Below the pieces are notes generated by a model. That model was not told the origin of the DNA and did no database searches. It saw only the letters and a program-made list of their open reading frames with translations. From contig NZ_AP024643.1 of the NCBI RefSeq assembly GCF_019977195.1, forward strand, positions 4,712,001 to 4,776,000: a stretch of DNA of 64,000 nucleotides, written 5' to 3'. The position numbers and the translations under genes were made by a program. This DNA comes from Arthrobacter sp. StoSoilA2. GTDB lineage: Bacteria; Actinomycetota; Actinomycetes; Actinomycetales; Micrococcaceae. Below, one piece after another: positions 17,589 to 26,800 of this stretch. Each line of letters starts with the position of its first letter. Position 1 is the stretch's first letter.

Positions 17589-17642
17589 AAATCGCCGGAA
17601 AACCTCCAGTTCCGCTGGAAGTTTCCCGGCGATTTTCGCGCA
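17589..17642. terminator. hairpin terminator between convergent genes
   Basis: AAATCGCCGG...CCTCCAG (17589-17609) pairs with CTGGAAG...CGGCGATTT (17615-17635) at 19 of 21 positions around a 5-base loop. The A and T tracts at its ends allow it to work in both directions, serving the importer and the protease gene. Confidence 0.8.
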
Positions 17643-17678
17643 TTTCCAGCGAACTGGTGTCGCCGACGCCGGCAGGAC

Positions 17679-20420
17679 CTACCGCGGATTCAGCACTACT
17701 GGCATGAACTTCCCGGCACCCGTTCCGGAGTACATCAGCAACGTGCCGTCCCCGGCAACTCCCACCACGGAGGGGTCCCCAGTACCCGTAAATCCGTTGC
17801 CGAGGGCAGCGATGCTGGAGAACATGTTCCACCCTGAACCGAGGTTGGAGCGCGCAAGGAAGCCGCCAGAGCCGTTGCCCGGATAGAGCCAAAGCCCGCC
17901 GTCACCGGTTCGGCCAAGGAGATCTTCCCTGCCGTCGCCGTTGAAGTCACCGGCCTGCAGGACCAGGTTGAACATGTCCCACCCGGTGCCGATCTGCTTG
18001 CGGGCAAGGAAGCCTCCGGAGCCATTGCCGGGGTAGACCCACAACACGCCGTCGCCGGATTGGGCAACGATGTCCGGCTTTCCGTCACCCGTGAAATCGC
18101 CCGGGGCCAGCAACTGCTCGAAGCCTTGCCATCCGGTGCCGATCTGTTTACGTGCCAGGAACTGTCCCGTGCCGTCCGTCGGGTAAAGCCACAGTGTCCC
18201 GTCGGAAGCCCGGGCCACAAGATCGGGGTGCGAATCGCCGTCGAAATCTCCCGCACTCAGCACGGACGTGAACTGGCCCCAGCCCCACCCGACTTGAACA
18301 CGCGGAAGGAAGCTGCCCGATCCGTTGCCCGGGTAAAGCCACAACGCGCCGTCGGTTCCGCGCGCCAGGATGTCGGCGGCAGCATCGCCGTCGAAATCGC
18401 CTGCTTCCCAAACCTGACGGAACTGGTTCCATCCGGTCCCGATCGCAAGCCGATCCGCGAAGCCAATGCCGTCACCTGGATAGAGGGTCATGCCCCCGCC
18501 CGCTGCAGCGGTCAGGACGTCCACCCGCTTGTCACCTGTGAAGTCCCGGCCGCCAACGATGTCACCTACCCCGTTCCAGCCAGTTCCGACGGCGGCACGC
18601 GGCAGGAAGCCGCCCTTACCATCGCCGGGGTAGACGTAGAGCGTGCCGTCGCTGGCCCGCGCCAGCAAACCCGGGGCACCGCCGCCGAACGAACCTGATG
18701 CTGCGAGGCTGCTGAAGGAATCCCAGCCCTGGCCGATCTGCGTTTGGGCGAGGAAACCACCTGTGCCATTGCCTGGATACAACCACAGGCGCCCATCCCC
18801 ACCGGCGGCGATCAGGTCGCTCCGGCCATCGGCGTTGAAGTCCCCCGCCGCGACCAACTGCGTGAAGCCCTGCCAACCAAATCCGATCTGGCTCCGGGAC
18901 AGGAATCCGCCCTTGCCGTTGCCGGGATAAAGCCACAATGCGCCGTCGCTGGTTCGGGCAAGGATGTCCGCGAAGCCGTCACCGTTGAAGTCCGAGGTCC
19001 CCAGCACGGCGTTGAAAATGCCCCAGCCCGAGCCGATCTGCACGGAATCATCAAGCCGGTTTCCAGGGAGGCCCCTGAACAAGAGCAAGGACCCGTCGGC
19101 TTCGCGCGAGATGACGTCGGCCAGCTTGTCGCCGTCGAAGTCGCCCGCAGAGAAACGCATGCGTGCCTTGAGTTTGGGATCGGCGTTGATGGTTACGGTC
19201 GCCGAGGTTGTGGAGACAGAGTTGATGGTGACCTGGGTGCCCGTGTACGTGGTGAAGGTGCTGCCGGCTTGCCACGCGTGATTCGTGGCGTAGTACTGCT
19301 CCTGGAACGGGATGGTGGATGGCATGAGGATCAGCGAAGACGCGATGGTAGCGCCGCCGCGCTGGACGATCTTGACTCCCCTGTTGCCGGCTGGCCTGCC
19401 CTCGTCCCCAAGGTAGCTGTCGTACCCCACCGGCTGCCTGAGTTCCAGGTAGTACACCTCTTTGCTGACCGGGTCCGTGAACTTGATGGCGCGCTGCGCG
19501 TCCGCGCCACCCCATGGCTTGAGCGTGTAGCTTTTGACGCCGGTGGCCACCCCGACATCGCGGATTTCGTCGCCGCGGCCCAGCCCTGCGTAGTCCCAGA
19601 AGCTGGAGCTCACCACCGGTTGGGCGTACTGTGCCGCGCCCATGAGGTCCGTGGTGTCTCCGTATTCACGGATGTAGCAGGAGCTGTCTGTGAACCGCCC
19701 GGTGCTATCCACGCCGACGTCGGATGCGCCGCTATAGCACTGCAACGCATCGGCGTGCATTAGTCCGATCACGTGCCCGAACTCGTGGCTCATGACGTTG
19801 TTGGAGAACTTGCTGATTTGCGGCATCAGCACCCGCCCGCTGTAGCTGCCACTGCTGTAGCCGACGCCCAGGGCATTCCCGGAAAGCGTGGACGTCGGAA
19901 TAAAGATCACCAGCGCCGTGTAGGGGCTTGCCGTCCATTTCAACTCGCTGGTGATGGTGGACATGATGGTGCTGTAGCTGTCGGTCGACTTGGCTTTGGA
20001 TTGGAATCCGGAGACCTTGCTGTCCACTGTCATGGACAGCTTGTTGTCCGTCATGGCTTTCCAGTAGCTGCTGGTGGCCCCAACAGTCTGCTCGGCCGCT
20101 GACATGGAGACCGGGTTGGTGTTATCGGCAAGTTTGGCCGTGACCAATCGAACCCGGATATCGCCATTGGGGCTGGTTGCTGCTGCCCCCTCGCCGAGAA
20201 GGGATTCGACGTCGGTGATCTCGCCACTGCTGGATGGCGCCTGTCCGGGTGGCGTCTCAAAGACGTGCTCCGAATGCGGTGTCCCCTCAAAGAACCGTAC
20301 GTTCGGATTATCCGGTGTGGGTTCCGGCACTGCCGAAGCAGGGGCCTGGACGAAAAACAGGCCGGTGGCGAAAACCACCAAGCCTGTGGACACCGCGATT
20401 GCACGTCGCAAAAAACCCAT
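17679..20420 (-). CDS. secreted zinc metalloprotease with FG-GAP/VCBS repeats
   Basis: A 913-residue exported protein. A signal peptide (residues 1-30, cut after APASA) is followed by a metzincin-like domain with HEFGHVIGLMH, where His212, His216 and His222 bind zinc and Glu213 is catalytic. It resembles the gametolysin M11 group. From about residue 420 to the end there are ten degenerate repeats of about 49 residues with AGDFDGDxxxD and LWLYPGNG cores, as in FG-GAP/VCBS beta-propeller repeats that bind calcium. ATG at 20420 follows GGGAGAT. The gene stands alone and faces the importer. The substrate is unknown. Confidence 0.85.
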   Translation of the reverse strand: MGFLRRAIAVSTGLVVFATGLFFVQAPASAVPEPTPDNPNVRFFEGTPHSEHVFETPPGQAPSSSGEITDVESLLGEGAAATSPNGDIRVRLVTAKLADNTNPVSMSAAEQTVGATSSYWKAMTDNKLSMTVDSKVSGFQSKAKSTDSYSTIMSTITSELKWTASPYTALVIFIPTSTLSGNALGVGYSSGSYSGRVLMPQISKFSNNVMSHEFGHVIGLMHADALQCYSGASDVGVDSTGRFTDSSCYIREYGDTTDLMGAAQYAQPVVSSSFWDYAGLGRGDEIRDVGVATGVKSYTLKPWGGADAQRAIKFTDPVSKEVYYLELRQPVGYDSYLGDEGRPAGNRGVKIVQRGGATIASSLILMPSTIPFQEQYYATNHAWQAGSTFTTYTGTQVTINSVSTTSATVTINADPKLKARMRFSAGDFDGDKLADVISREADGSLLLFRGLPGNRLDDSVQIGSGWGIFNAVLGTSDFNGDGFADILARTSDGALWLYPGNGKGGFLSRSQIGFGWQGFTQLVAAGDFNADGRSDLIAAGGDGRLWLYPGNGTGGFLAQTQIGQGWDSFSSLAASGSFGGGAPGLLARASDGTLYVYPGDGKGGFLPRAAVGTGWNGVGDIVGGRDFTGDKRVDVLTAAAGGGMTLYPGDGIGFADRLAIGTGWNQFRQVWEAGDFDGDAAADILARGTDGALWLYPGNGSGSFLPRVQVGWGWGQFTSVLSAGDFDGDSHPDLVARASDGTLWLYPTDGTGQFLARKQIGTGWQGFEQLLAPGDFTGDGKPDIVAQSGDGVLWVYPGNGSGGFLARKQIGTGWDMFNLVLQAGDFNGDGREDLLGRTGDGGLWLYPGNGSGGFLARSNLGSGWNMFSSIAALGNGFTGTGDPSVVGVAGDGTLLMYSGTGAGKFMPVVLNPR

Positions 20421-20692
20421 CAAATCTCCCGGGGACGGAGTCTGTGGTTCCTGTGAGTCTCAAGAACCGTGTTCAGGTTACCGTCGCGCCCGCGCGGGTC
20501 CGCGGAAGCAGCCACAAAGCGAAGGTGAGTCCTGCCGCCGGTTGCACCTATCGCCGTCGGACGTCACCCGAAACGCAAGCATCCCGGAATGCTAACCGGA
20601 CCCTAACCACGCCGAAATACTCCGGCAACAATGCCCCGCCACACTGGAATAGCCGGCAAGTGCAGGCACCAGCTCCAGTTCAGGAGGACACC

Positions 20693-20929
20693 ATGCTGAA
20701 GGAAGTCACTACTCACACAAAACGTATACGCGCGATCAGCCAGCTCCACCGCGGAGACGAGATCGAGGCCCGCATGTCCGTTGGTCCCGCTTACGATGAC
20801 GTGGTCATCCGCCGCGGACGGGTCCAGGAAACAGCGCCTGGAATCGGCGTCGTCTGGATCATGGACCACGTCTCCGGGATGAGGAAAGCCATTAATACCG
20901 ACGAATGCAGTGTTTGGCGCGTCGCCTGA
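20693..20929 (+). CDS. small conserved hypothetical protein
   Basis: A 78-residue cytosolic protein with a strong AGGAGG site 6 bases before ATG 20693. It has no signal or membrane segment, is predicted mostly beta (QLHRGDEIEARM, DDVVIRRGRVQETAP, GVVWIMDHVSG) and ends in CSVWRVA. It stands alone between the protease and the MoaD-like gene. The frame is open far upstream in the protease promoter region, but that part shows no coding signs. The function is not recognised. Confidence 0.7.
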   Translation: MLKEVTTHTKRIRAISQLHRGDEIEARMSVGPAYDDVVIRRGRVQETAPGIGVVWIMDHVSGMRKAINTDECSVWRVA

Positions 20930-20955
20930 ACCCCGGCTTGACCCCAAATACCCGC

Positions 20956-21243
20956 TTAGCCGCCGGCCACGGACTGGATAATCAAGACCTCCTGACCGGC
21001 CGCAACCTCCGTATCAAGACCTTTCAGACGCCGGACCTCATCGCCGTTCACGTAAATATTCACGAAACGGCGGAGGGCACCGGTTTCATCACGCAAACGC
21101 CTGGCCAGAACCGGATATTCTCCGGTTACCGAGTCCAGCAACTGTCCAACGGTCACAGCCCCGTCGGCGGACGCAGTCAGATAGGACTGTCCGCCGACGA
21201 GTGGCTGCAGGACACCCGGCAACACCACCGTAAAGTCAGCCAC
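20956..21243 (-). CDS. MoaD/ThiS-family ubiquitin-like small protein
   Basis: An approximately 95-residue beta-grasp protein ending in the diglycine SVAGG, the feature used by MoaD/ThiS/SAMP proteins for thiocarboxylation or conjugation. The core reads VTVGQLLDSV, FVNIYVNGDEVRRLKGLD and LIIQSVAGG. GTG at 21243 is a probable start; the frame is open further upstream into the BNR-protein gene. It is coupled to that gene (8 bases before its stop) and far from any molybdopterin or thiamine gene, so its partner is unknown. Confidence 0.75.
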   Translation of the reverse strand: MADFTVVLPGVLQPLVGGQSYLTASADGAVTVGQLLDSVTGEYPVLARRLRDETGALRRFVNIYVNGDEVRRLKGLDTEVAAGQEVLIIQSVAGG

Positions 21244-21250
21244 AACGGGC

Positions 21251-22444
21251 CTAACCAGGCACCGGAGCGCTGGCTGATTCTTCCCGCGCCCCGCCACTGC
21301 GGCTTCCAACCACGACGACGGCGGCACGCACGCACAGTACGTCCGGCAAGTGCGAGGCCACTTCAGTAAAGGTCTCGCCCTCGTCGGCGCTGGCGTAGAC
21401 ATCCCCGCCGCGGGTTCCGAAGTACACGCCAGTCGGTTCGGCAGTGTCCACGGATGCGGCATCGCGAAGCACAGCGTTGTATTCGTGGTCCGGCAGACCG
21501 GTGTGAAGCTCTCTCCACGTTCCGCCGGCATCCTCGGTGCGGTGCACGCTGAGCTTGCCGTCCGGTGGGATGCGTTCGCCGTCGGCCTTCAGTGGGATGA
21601 CCCAGGCTGTGCCCTCGCGCCGGGGATGGGTCAGCATCACGAAACCAAAATCCGCGGGCAGTCCCTCTGCGATGGAGTTCCAGTTCTCGCCGTCATCGTC
21701 CGTGCGGTACACGCCATGGTGGTTCTGCGCGTACAAACGGCCCTCGACGGCGGCATCCGCAGCAATCTTGTGAACGCACTGGCCAAACTCGGGATTGGGA
21801 TCAGGCATGAAGTAGGCCGAGATTCCCTTGTTGCGGGGCTCCCAGGAGGTCCCGCCGTCGAGCGATCTGTAAACGCCGCCCGTGCTCATAGCTACATGGA
21901 CCTTCTCGCCGGACGGATCCACCACGATCGAGTGGGCCGCCGCGCCACCGTACCCCGCACCCCACTCGCTGCGGTGGGGGTGGTCCCAGAGCCCGCGGTT
22001 CAACTCAAAGTGCTCGCCGCCGTCGGTTGATTTCCACACTGAAATCGGTTCGCACCCGGCCCAGACCACGCCAGGGCGGGACTCGGTGTCCGGGTAGATC
22101 TGCCAGATGCGTTCCAAGGCAGCGTCTGCACCGTCCGGGAACTTGATGGCGCCCTGCTCGGGCTCGGTCCAGGTGGCGCCCAGGTCATCGGAATGGGCGA
22201 CGGTGGGTCCCCAGTGCTCCGAACGCACCCCCACCATGATCCTGGTCTTGCCGTCCCTGGTGTCTATCCCGATGCTGGGGATCTCGCTCATCAGGAAGTG
22301 CGGGCCGGAGAGGGACCACTCCTTGCGATCCGGGCTGGTTGCCAGCCACAAACCCTTCTTGGTCCCAATCGCCAGGACATAACTTTCTGCGGTATCTGCG
22401 GTAGCCATGAACCCCATCGAACCATCAGGGCGCATGGGTGGCAA
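21251..22444 (-). CDS. BNR/sialidase-like beta-propeller protein
   Basis: A protein of up to 397 residues made of repeated SDDLGATW, STDGGEHF, SLDGGTSW, TDDDGENW, TEDAGGTW and SADEGETF Asp-box units, giving a six- or seven-bladed propeller. It has no signal peptide and no arginine triad that would make it a true sialidase. Starts at 22444, 22435, 22417 and 22408 are all possible; MATADT at 22408 is the shortest sensible one. It is paired with the MoaD-like gene on the same strand. It resembles the glycosyl hydrolase or WD40/YVTN proteins of actinobacteria, of unknown job. Confidence 0.78.
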   Translation of the reverse strand: MPPMRPDGSMGFMATADTAESYVLAIGTKKGLWLATSPDRKEWSLSGPHFLMSEIPSIGIDTRDGKTRIMVGVRSEHWGPTVAHSDDLGATWTEPEQGAIKFPDGADAALERIWQIYPDTESRPGVVWAGCEPISVWKSTDGGEHFELNRGLWDHPHRSEWGAGYGGAAAHSIVVDPSGEKVHVAMSTGGVYRSLDGGTSWEPRNKGISAYFMPDPNPEFGQCVHKIAADAAVEGRLYAQNHHGVYRTDDDGENWNSIAEGLPADFGFVMLTHPRREGTAWVIPLKADGERIPPDGKLSVHRTEDAGGTWRELHTGLPDHEYNAVLRDAASVDTAEPTGVYFGTRGGDVYASADEGETFTEVASHLPDVLCVRAAVVVVGSRSGGAREESASAPVPG

Positions 22445-22623
22445 CGGGTTCCTTGGAGCATGTGGATAACCGCCCTGGTTTGAAGCCGACCATAGACGAG
22501 ACTCGCGTCACGTTTCGGCGCTCCGCGCACTAGATATTCGTGAAGGTGTGTTTCAACCGGGCAACCCTTCTGTTCGCTGGCAAGCGCGCCACTGAACTGG
22601 GTCACTTTAGATTGGGGAAACAG

Positions 22624-22695
22624 ATGAAAAGGCTAGACAGCATGAGCGATAGGGCCACTTCCATTAAGAACTATGGCTACACCATCAGTTGGTGA
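22624..22695 (+). CDS. possible 23-residue peptide ORF
   Basis: ATG at 22624 preceded by GGGGAAACAG opens a 23-codon frame ending in NYGYTISW and a TGA. It lies 58 bases upstream of two small secreted-protein genes on the same strand. The remaining gap (22445-22753) holds no other gene I can support. The peptide could be an expressed leader or signalling peptide, or a chance frame. Confidence 0.3.
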   Translation: MKRLDSMSDRATSIKNYGYTISW

Positions 22696-22753
22696 GTTCG
22701 TGAGTATATTTGCGCAATCCCTAGTTCGACTGTTCGGGGGGAACGGGTAACAC

Positions 22754-23254
22754 ATGACTATTGATTCAGCACGAAAATCTCAAGGTGTAGGTCAGCGCCC
22801 AAAACGCGGATTGAAGGCTTTCACAAAAGCTTCTGTGATAGCTGTCCTGCTGGGGGGCACGCTCGGATTCGGTGCGGGCGCCGCATACGCCACGAATACG
22901 CAGAGTCTAATCGGCCAGTTCTCGACCGGTGGGAGGACATACCAAACGTTGGCCGCGCTTGATACCACGTGGGACGGCGGTCGCGGGAAGGCGGCATCCT
23001 TTATTTACGCCCAAGGAGGTGACGTCCCCGTCGGCTGGATTTATGCACGCGGCCGTGCCTTTATTGGTGGAAACTTCTGCGATGAGGGGTGGGATGTTTA
23101 CAACGACATAGTCGCCCACCAGCTTGATAACGGTGTGTGGCTTTCATGCGGCTATGGGGCCTACCAGTCCTATGGAGTCGTCGGTGCCTGGAACGGCAAC
23201 GGCTACAACTACTACTACACTCACTGGACACCGGCAGCCTACGGGGGACTCTAG
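22754..23254 (+). CDS. small secreted protein of unknown function
   Basis: A 166-residue exported protein. A basic N-terminus, a hydrophobic segment (about 26-42) and a cut site after GAAYA give a mature chain of about 120 residues. It is rich in Tyr, Trp and Gly, with two Cys (GGNFCDEG and LSCGYG) that may form a disulfide, and ends in NYYYTHWTPAAYGGL. The downstream gene starts 2 bases after its stop and also encodes an exported protein. The composition recalls secreted bacteriocin-like or wall-associated proteins, but no family is recognised. Confidence 0.7.
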   Translation: MTIDSARKSQGVGQRPKRGLKAFTKASVIAVLLGGTLGFGAGAAYATNTQSLIGQFSTGGRTYQTLAALDTTWDGGRGKAASFIYAQGGDVPVGWIYARGRAFIGGNFCDEGWDVYNDIVAHQLDNGVWLSCGYGAYQSYGVVGAWNGNGYNYYYTHWTPAAYGGL

Positions 23255-23256
23255 GC

Positions 23257-23676
23257 ATGAAATCATTTACTCAGCATCGCAAGGCCTTTGGCGTCGCGGC
23301 CACTACCATCGCTATTGCAATCGGCGGTGTTGTCGGGTTTGCCATCACCACGGCAAATGCCGGGGCACCGACTGTCCAAATTGAACAAGGAGACAAGGTG
23401 GACTTCCCCAAGAACGCGCGAGGTGAGACCTACGGGTCCGCAATGGAGGCGCGGACACCGGCCGACGAACCAGATCTCATCAGATCCGTCGGGGACGACG
23501 GAAAGATCGGCTATCTAAAGAAGGCTGATCTGGATCAGGGAACACCTAAGTCGCCGGAAGAAGCCATTCAGATGCAGAATGCTCGGAAGGACGGCGCTGG
23601 CCGCGTCTTGAAGCTCTACGCTGAAGACGGCACGACTGTCATCAGTCAACGCACAGTCGGCAAAGCCGCACCGTAG
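23257..23676 (+). CDS. secreted hypothetical protein, partner of the preceding gene
   Basis: A 139-residue exported protein with a typical signal peptide (HRKAFGVAATT start, hydrophobic core, cut near TANA-GAP at residue 35). The mature part is charged and repeat-free: EQGDKVDFPKNARGETYGSA, IGYLKKADLDQG, QMQNARKDGAGRVLKLYAEDG. GGGGGA precedes ATG 23257. Only 2 bases separate it from the upstream secreted-protein gene, so they are one operon, closed by a hairpin. The GETYGSAMEA stretch resembles peptidase-regulatory pieces only loosely; no function is claimed. Confidence 0.7.
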   Translation: MKSFTQHRKAFGVAATTIAIAIGGVVGFAITTANAGAPTVQIEQGDKVDFPKNARGETYGSAMEARTPADEPDLIRSVGDDGKIGYLKKADLDQGTPKSPEEAIQMQNARKDGAGRVLKLYAEDGTTVISQRTVGKAAP

Positions 23677-23710
23677 GATAGGTACAGATAGACGAATCCG
23701 TTTGACGTAG

Positions 23711-23748
23711 GCAGCCACCCTTCGGCGGCAGGGTGGCTGCTTCGTGTT
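23711..23748 (+). terminator. hairpin terminator after the secreted-protein pair
   Basis: GCAGCCACCC and GGGTGGCTGC (23711-23720 and 23731-23740) form a perfect 10-base stem with a 10-base loop, followed by TTCGTGTT. Confidence 0.7.
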
Positions 23749-23782
23749 GTCTGCAGTTGGCGTCTGACGCATCGGGTTCATT

Positions 23783-23868
23783 GGTGGCTAGCGTGGACGC
23801 CAGGCTCGGGCACCGGCCCGCCGAGAAAGGCAACCACCCGCCGTCGTAGTACACGGAAACACTCCGTG
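23783..23868 (+). promoter_or_regulatory. structured leader upstream of metH
   Basis: GGTGG (23783) can pair with CCACC (23834) and enclose a CTCGGGC...GCCCgCCGAG hairpin and a GGCAACC motif. A separate CACGGA/TCCGTG hairpin follows at 23852-23868. Such a multibranch shape before metH is riboswitch-like, but the conserved cores of SAM or B12 riboswitches are not fully recognisable. Confidence 0.3.
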
Positions 23869-23899
23869 CTGTGTCACACCCCACCCGTACTCTGTCTAT

Positions 23900-26800
23900 A
23901 TGGCCCGTTTTGCCCTTGACATTGATTCCGTCCCCCGCCCTGGCCGTTCCCAGTCCCTTCTTGATGCGGTGAACCAGCGCGTCGTCATCGCCGATGGCGC
24001 CATGGGCACCATGCTGCAGGACCGGGAACTGTCCCTGGACACGGACTTCCAAAATCTTGAAGGCTGCAACGAAATCCTCAACGACACCCGCCCGGACGTC
24101 ATCGCCGACATTCACGACGCCTACTTTGCCGTGGGGATCGACGCCGTGGAAACCAATACTTTCGGCGCGAACTGGTCCAATCTCTCGGACTACGGCATCG
24201 ATGACCGCATCGCGGAGCTGGCGTACAAGGGCGCGAAAATCGCCCGCGAACGCGCCGAGGCAGCTGAAGCGACGGACGGCCGCGAGCGCTGGGTCCTGGG
24301 GTCCATGGGTCCGGGCACCAAGCTCCCCAGCCTCGGCCACACAAGCTACGACTACCTCAAGAAGACCTTTGCCCTGCAGGCCGAGGGCCTCATCGACGGC
24401 GGAGCCGACGCATTCCTCATCGAAACGAGCCAGGACCTCCTGCAGACGAAGGCCGCCGTGAACGGTTGCAAGCAGGCGATCGTTTCCCGCGGCGTCCGCC
24501 TCCCTATCTTTGTTGAGGTGACGGTGGAGACCACGGGAACCATGTTGATGGGTTCCGAAATCGGCGCTGCACTCACCGCCTTGGAGCCGTTGGGCGTCGA
24601 TGCCATCGGCCTGAACTGTGCCACGGGTCCGGATGAGATGAGCGAGCACCTGCGGCACCTTTCCAAGCAGTCCTCTGTCGCTATCGCCTGCATGCCCAAC
24701 GCCGGGCTCCCGATTCTCGGCGCGGAGGGCGCGCACTATCCGCTCTCCCCCTCGGAACTCGCCACTGCGCACGAGCAGTTCGTGCGTGAATTCGGCTTGG
24801 GTTTGGTGGGCGGCTGTTGCGGTACGACGCCGGAGCACATGGCCGCCGTCGTCGAACGTCTTGAGCCCTTCCGCAGCAACGTCAACACGCCCGACGCCGG
24901 GACCGTCACCGGCAGCACGAAAAGCGCCGGCGGCCGGGTCCCCACCGAGCGGGAGGCCGGCGTCGCGTCCCTCTACCACCACGTTCCGTTCGACCAGGAG
25001 TCCGCTTACCTTGCCATCGGTGAGCGCACCAACGCCAACGGTTCCAAGGCGTTCCGCCAAGCGATGCTGGAAGAGCGCTGGGACGACTGCGTGGATATTG
25101 CCCGCGAGCAGGTCCGGGTCGGCGCGCACCTGCTCGATGTTTGCATCGATTATGTGGGGCGCGACGGCGTTGCGGACATCAAGGAGATCGTCTCGCGTTT
25201 CGCGTCGGCCTCTACCCTCCCGTTGGTCATCGACTCCACAGAGCCGCCTGTGCTGCAGGCCGGACTTGAGCACATCGGCGGCCGCCCAGTGGTCAACTCG
25301 GTCAACTACGAAGACGGCGACGGCCCCACCAGCCGCTTTGCGCGCATCATGCCGCTTGTGAAGGAACACGGCACGGCCGTGATTGCCCTGACAATCGACG
25401 AACAGGGCCAGGCCCGCACCACCGAAGGCAAGGTGGCCATCGCTTCCCGCCTCGTAGACGCGTTGGTGGGCGAATGGGGAATGCGCGTCGAGGACATCAT
25501 CGTAGATGCCCTGACGTTCCCCATCGCCACGGGCCAGGAAGAAACCCGCCGGGACGCCATAGAAACCATTGAGGCCATCCGCCAGATCACCACGAAGTAC
25601 CCCGGCATCCAGACCACCCTCGGCGTCTCGAACGTGTCCTTTGGCCTGAACCCTGCCGCGCGTATGGTGTTGAACTCGGTATTCCTGCACGAGGCCGTCC
25701 AGGCTGGCCTGTCCAGCGGCATCATCGACGCCGCGAAGATCGTCCCGCTTGCATCGCTGCCGGACGAACAGCGCAAGGTGGCCCTGGACCTCGTGTGGGA
25801 CCGCCGTGAGTACGACGCCGACGGCAACGTCACCCATGACCCCTTGGCCATCATGCTTGACCTGTTCGCGGGCGTGGACAGCGCCGCGCTCAAGGACCAG
25901 CGTGCCGCGGAACTCGCCGCGCTGCCCACCGGCGAACGCCTGCAGCGGCGCATCATCGACGGTGAAGGCAAGGGCCTCGAGGAGGACCTCGACCTCGCCC
26001 GCAGCGAAGGCATGACCCCGCTGGGCATCATCAACGACCAACTGCTGGAGGGCATGAAGGTTGTTGGTGAGCGCTTCGGCGCCGGCGAGATGCAGCTTCC
26101 GTTTGTGCTGCAATCCGCTGAGGTGATGAAGAACGCGGTCGCACTGCTCGAGCCGCACATGGAGAAGTCGGATTCATCGGGCAAGGGCACCATGGTGATC
26201 GCCACCGTTCGCGGCGACGTGCACGATATTGGTAAGAACCTCGTAGACATCATCCTCACCAACAACGGCTACAAAGTGGTCAACATCGGCATCAAACAGG
26301 GAATCGCCGAGATCATGGCCGCCGCGGAGGAGCATGACGCCGACGTGATCGGGATGTCCGGCCTGTTGGTGAAGTCCACGGTCGTGATGAAGGAAAACCT
26401 TGCCGAGCTCCAGTCCCGGGGCTTGGCGAAAAAGTGGCCGATCATCCTCGGCGGTGCGGCACTGACGCGCGCCTACGTGGAGCAGGACCTGGCAGAGCAG
26501 TTCGAAGGCACCGTCAGGTATGCCAAGGACGCTTTTGAGGGCCTCTCCCTCATGGAACCGTTGGTGCAGGTGGCCCGCGGCGCTGACCCGGACGCGGTGG
26601 GCCTCCCGCCGCTGAAGAAGCGGATCCACAAGAGTGGCCCGAAGTTCACGGTGACCGAACCGGAGGCAATGCCCGGCCGGTCCGACGTCACCGCCGAAAA
26701 CCCTGTCCCCGCTCCCCCATTCTGGGGCACGCGGATTGTGCGCGGCGTCGCGTTGCACGACTATGCTGCTTTGCTCGATGAGCGCGCAACCTTCATGGGC

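Noticed and set aside
22754..23254. Lactococcin-972-like bacteriocin
   Set aside because: Size, secretion and aromatic-rich end are suggestive, but the family pattern and the usual membrane/ABC partner genes are absent.
23642..26158. An 838-codon open frame on the minus strand opposite metH
   Set aside because: It is antisense to a fully recognisable methionine synthase, has no domain or ribosome site, and shows the His/Arg/Gly-rich composition of GC-rich shadow frames.
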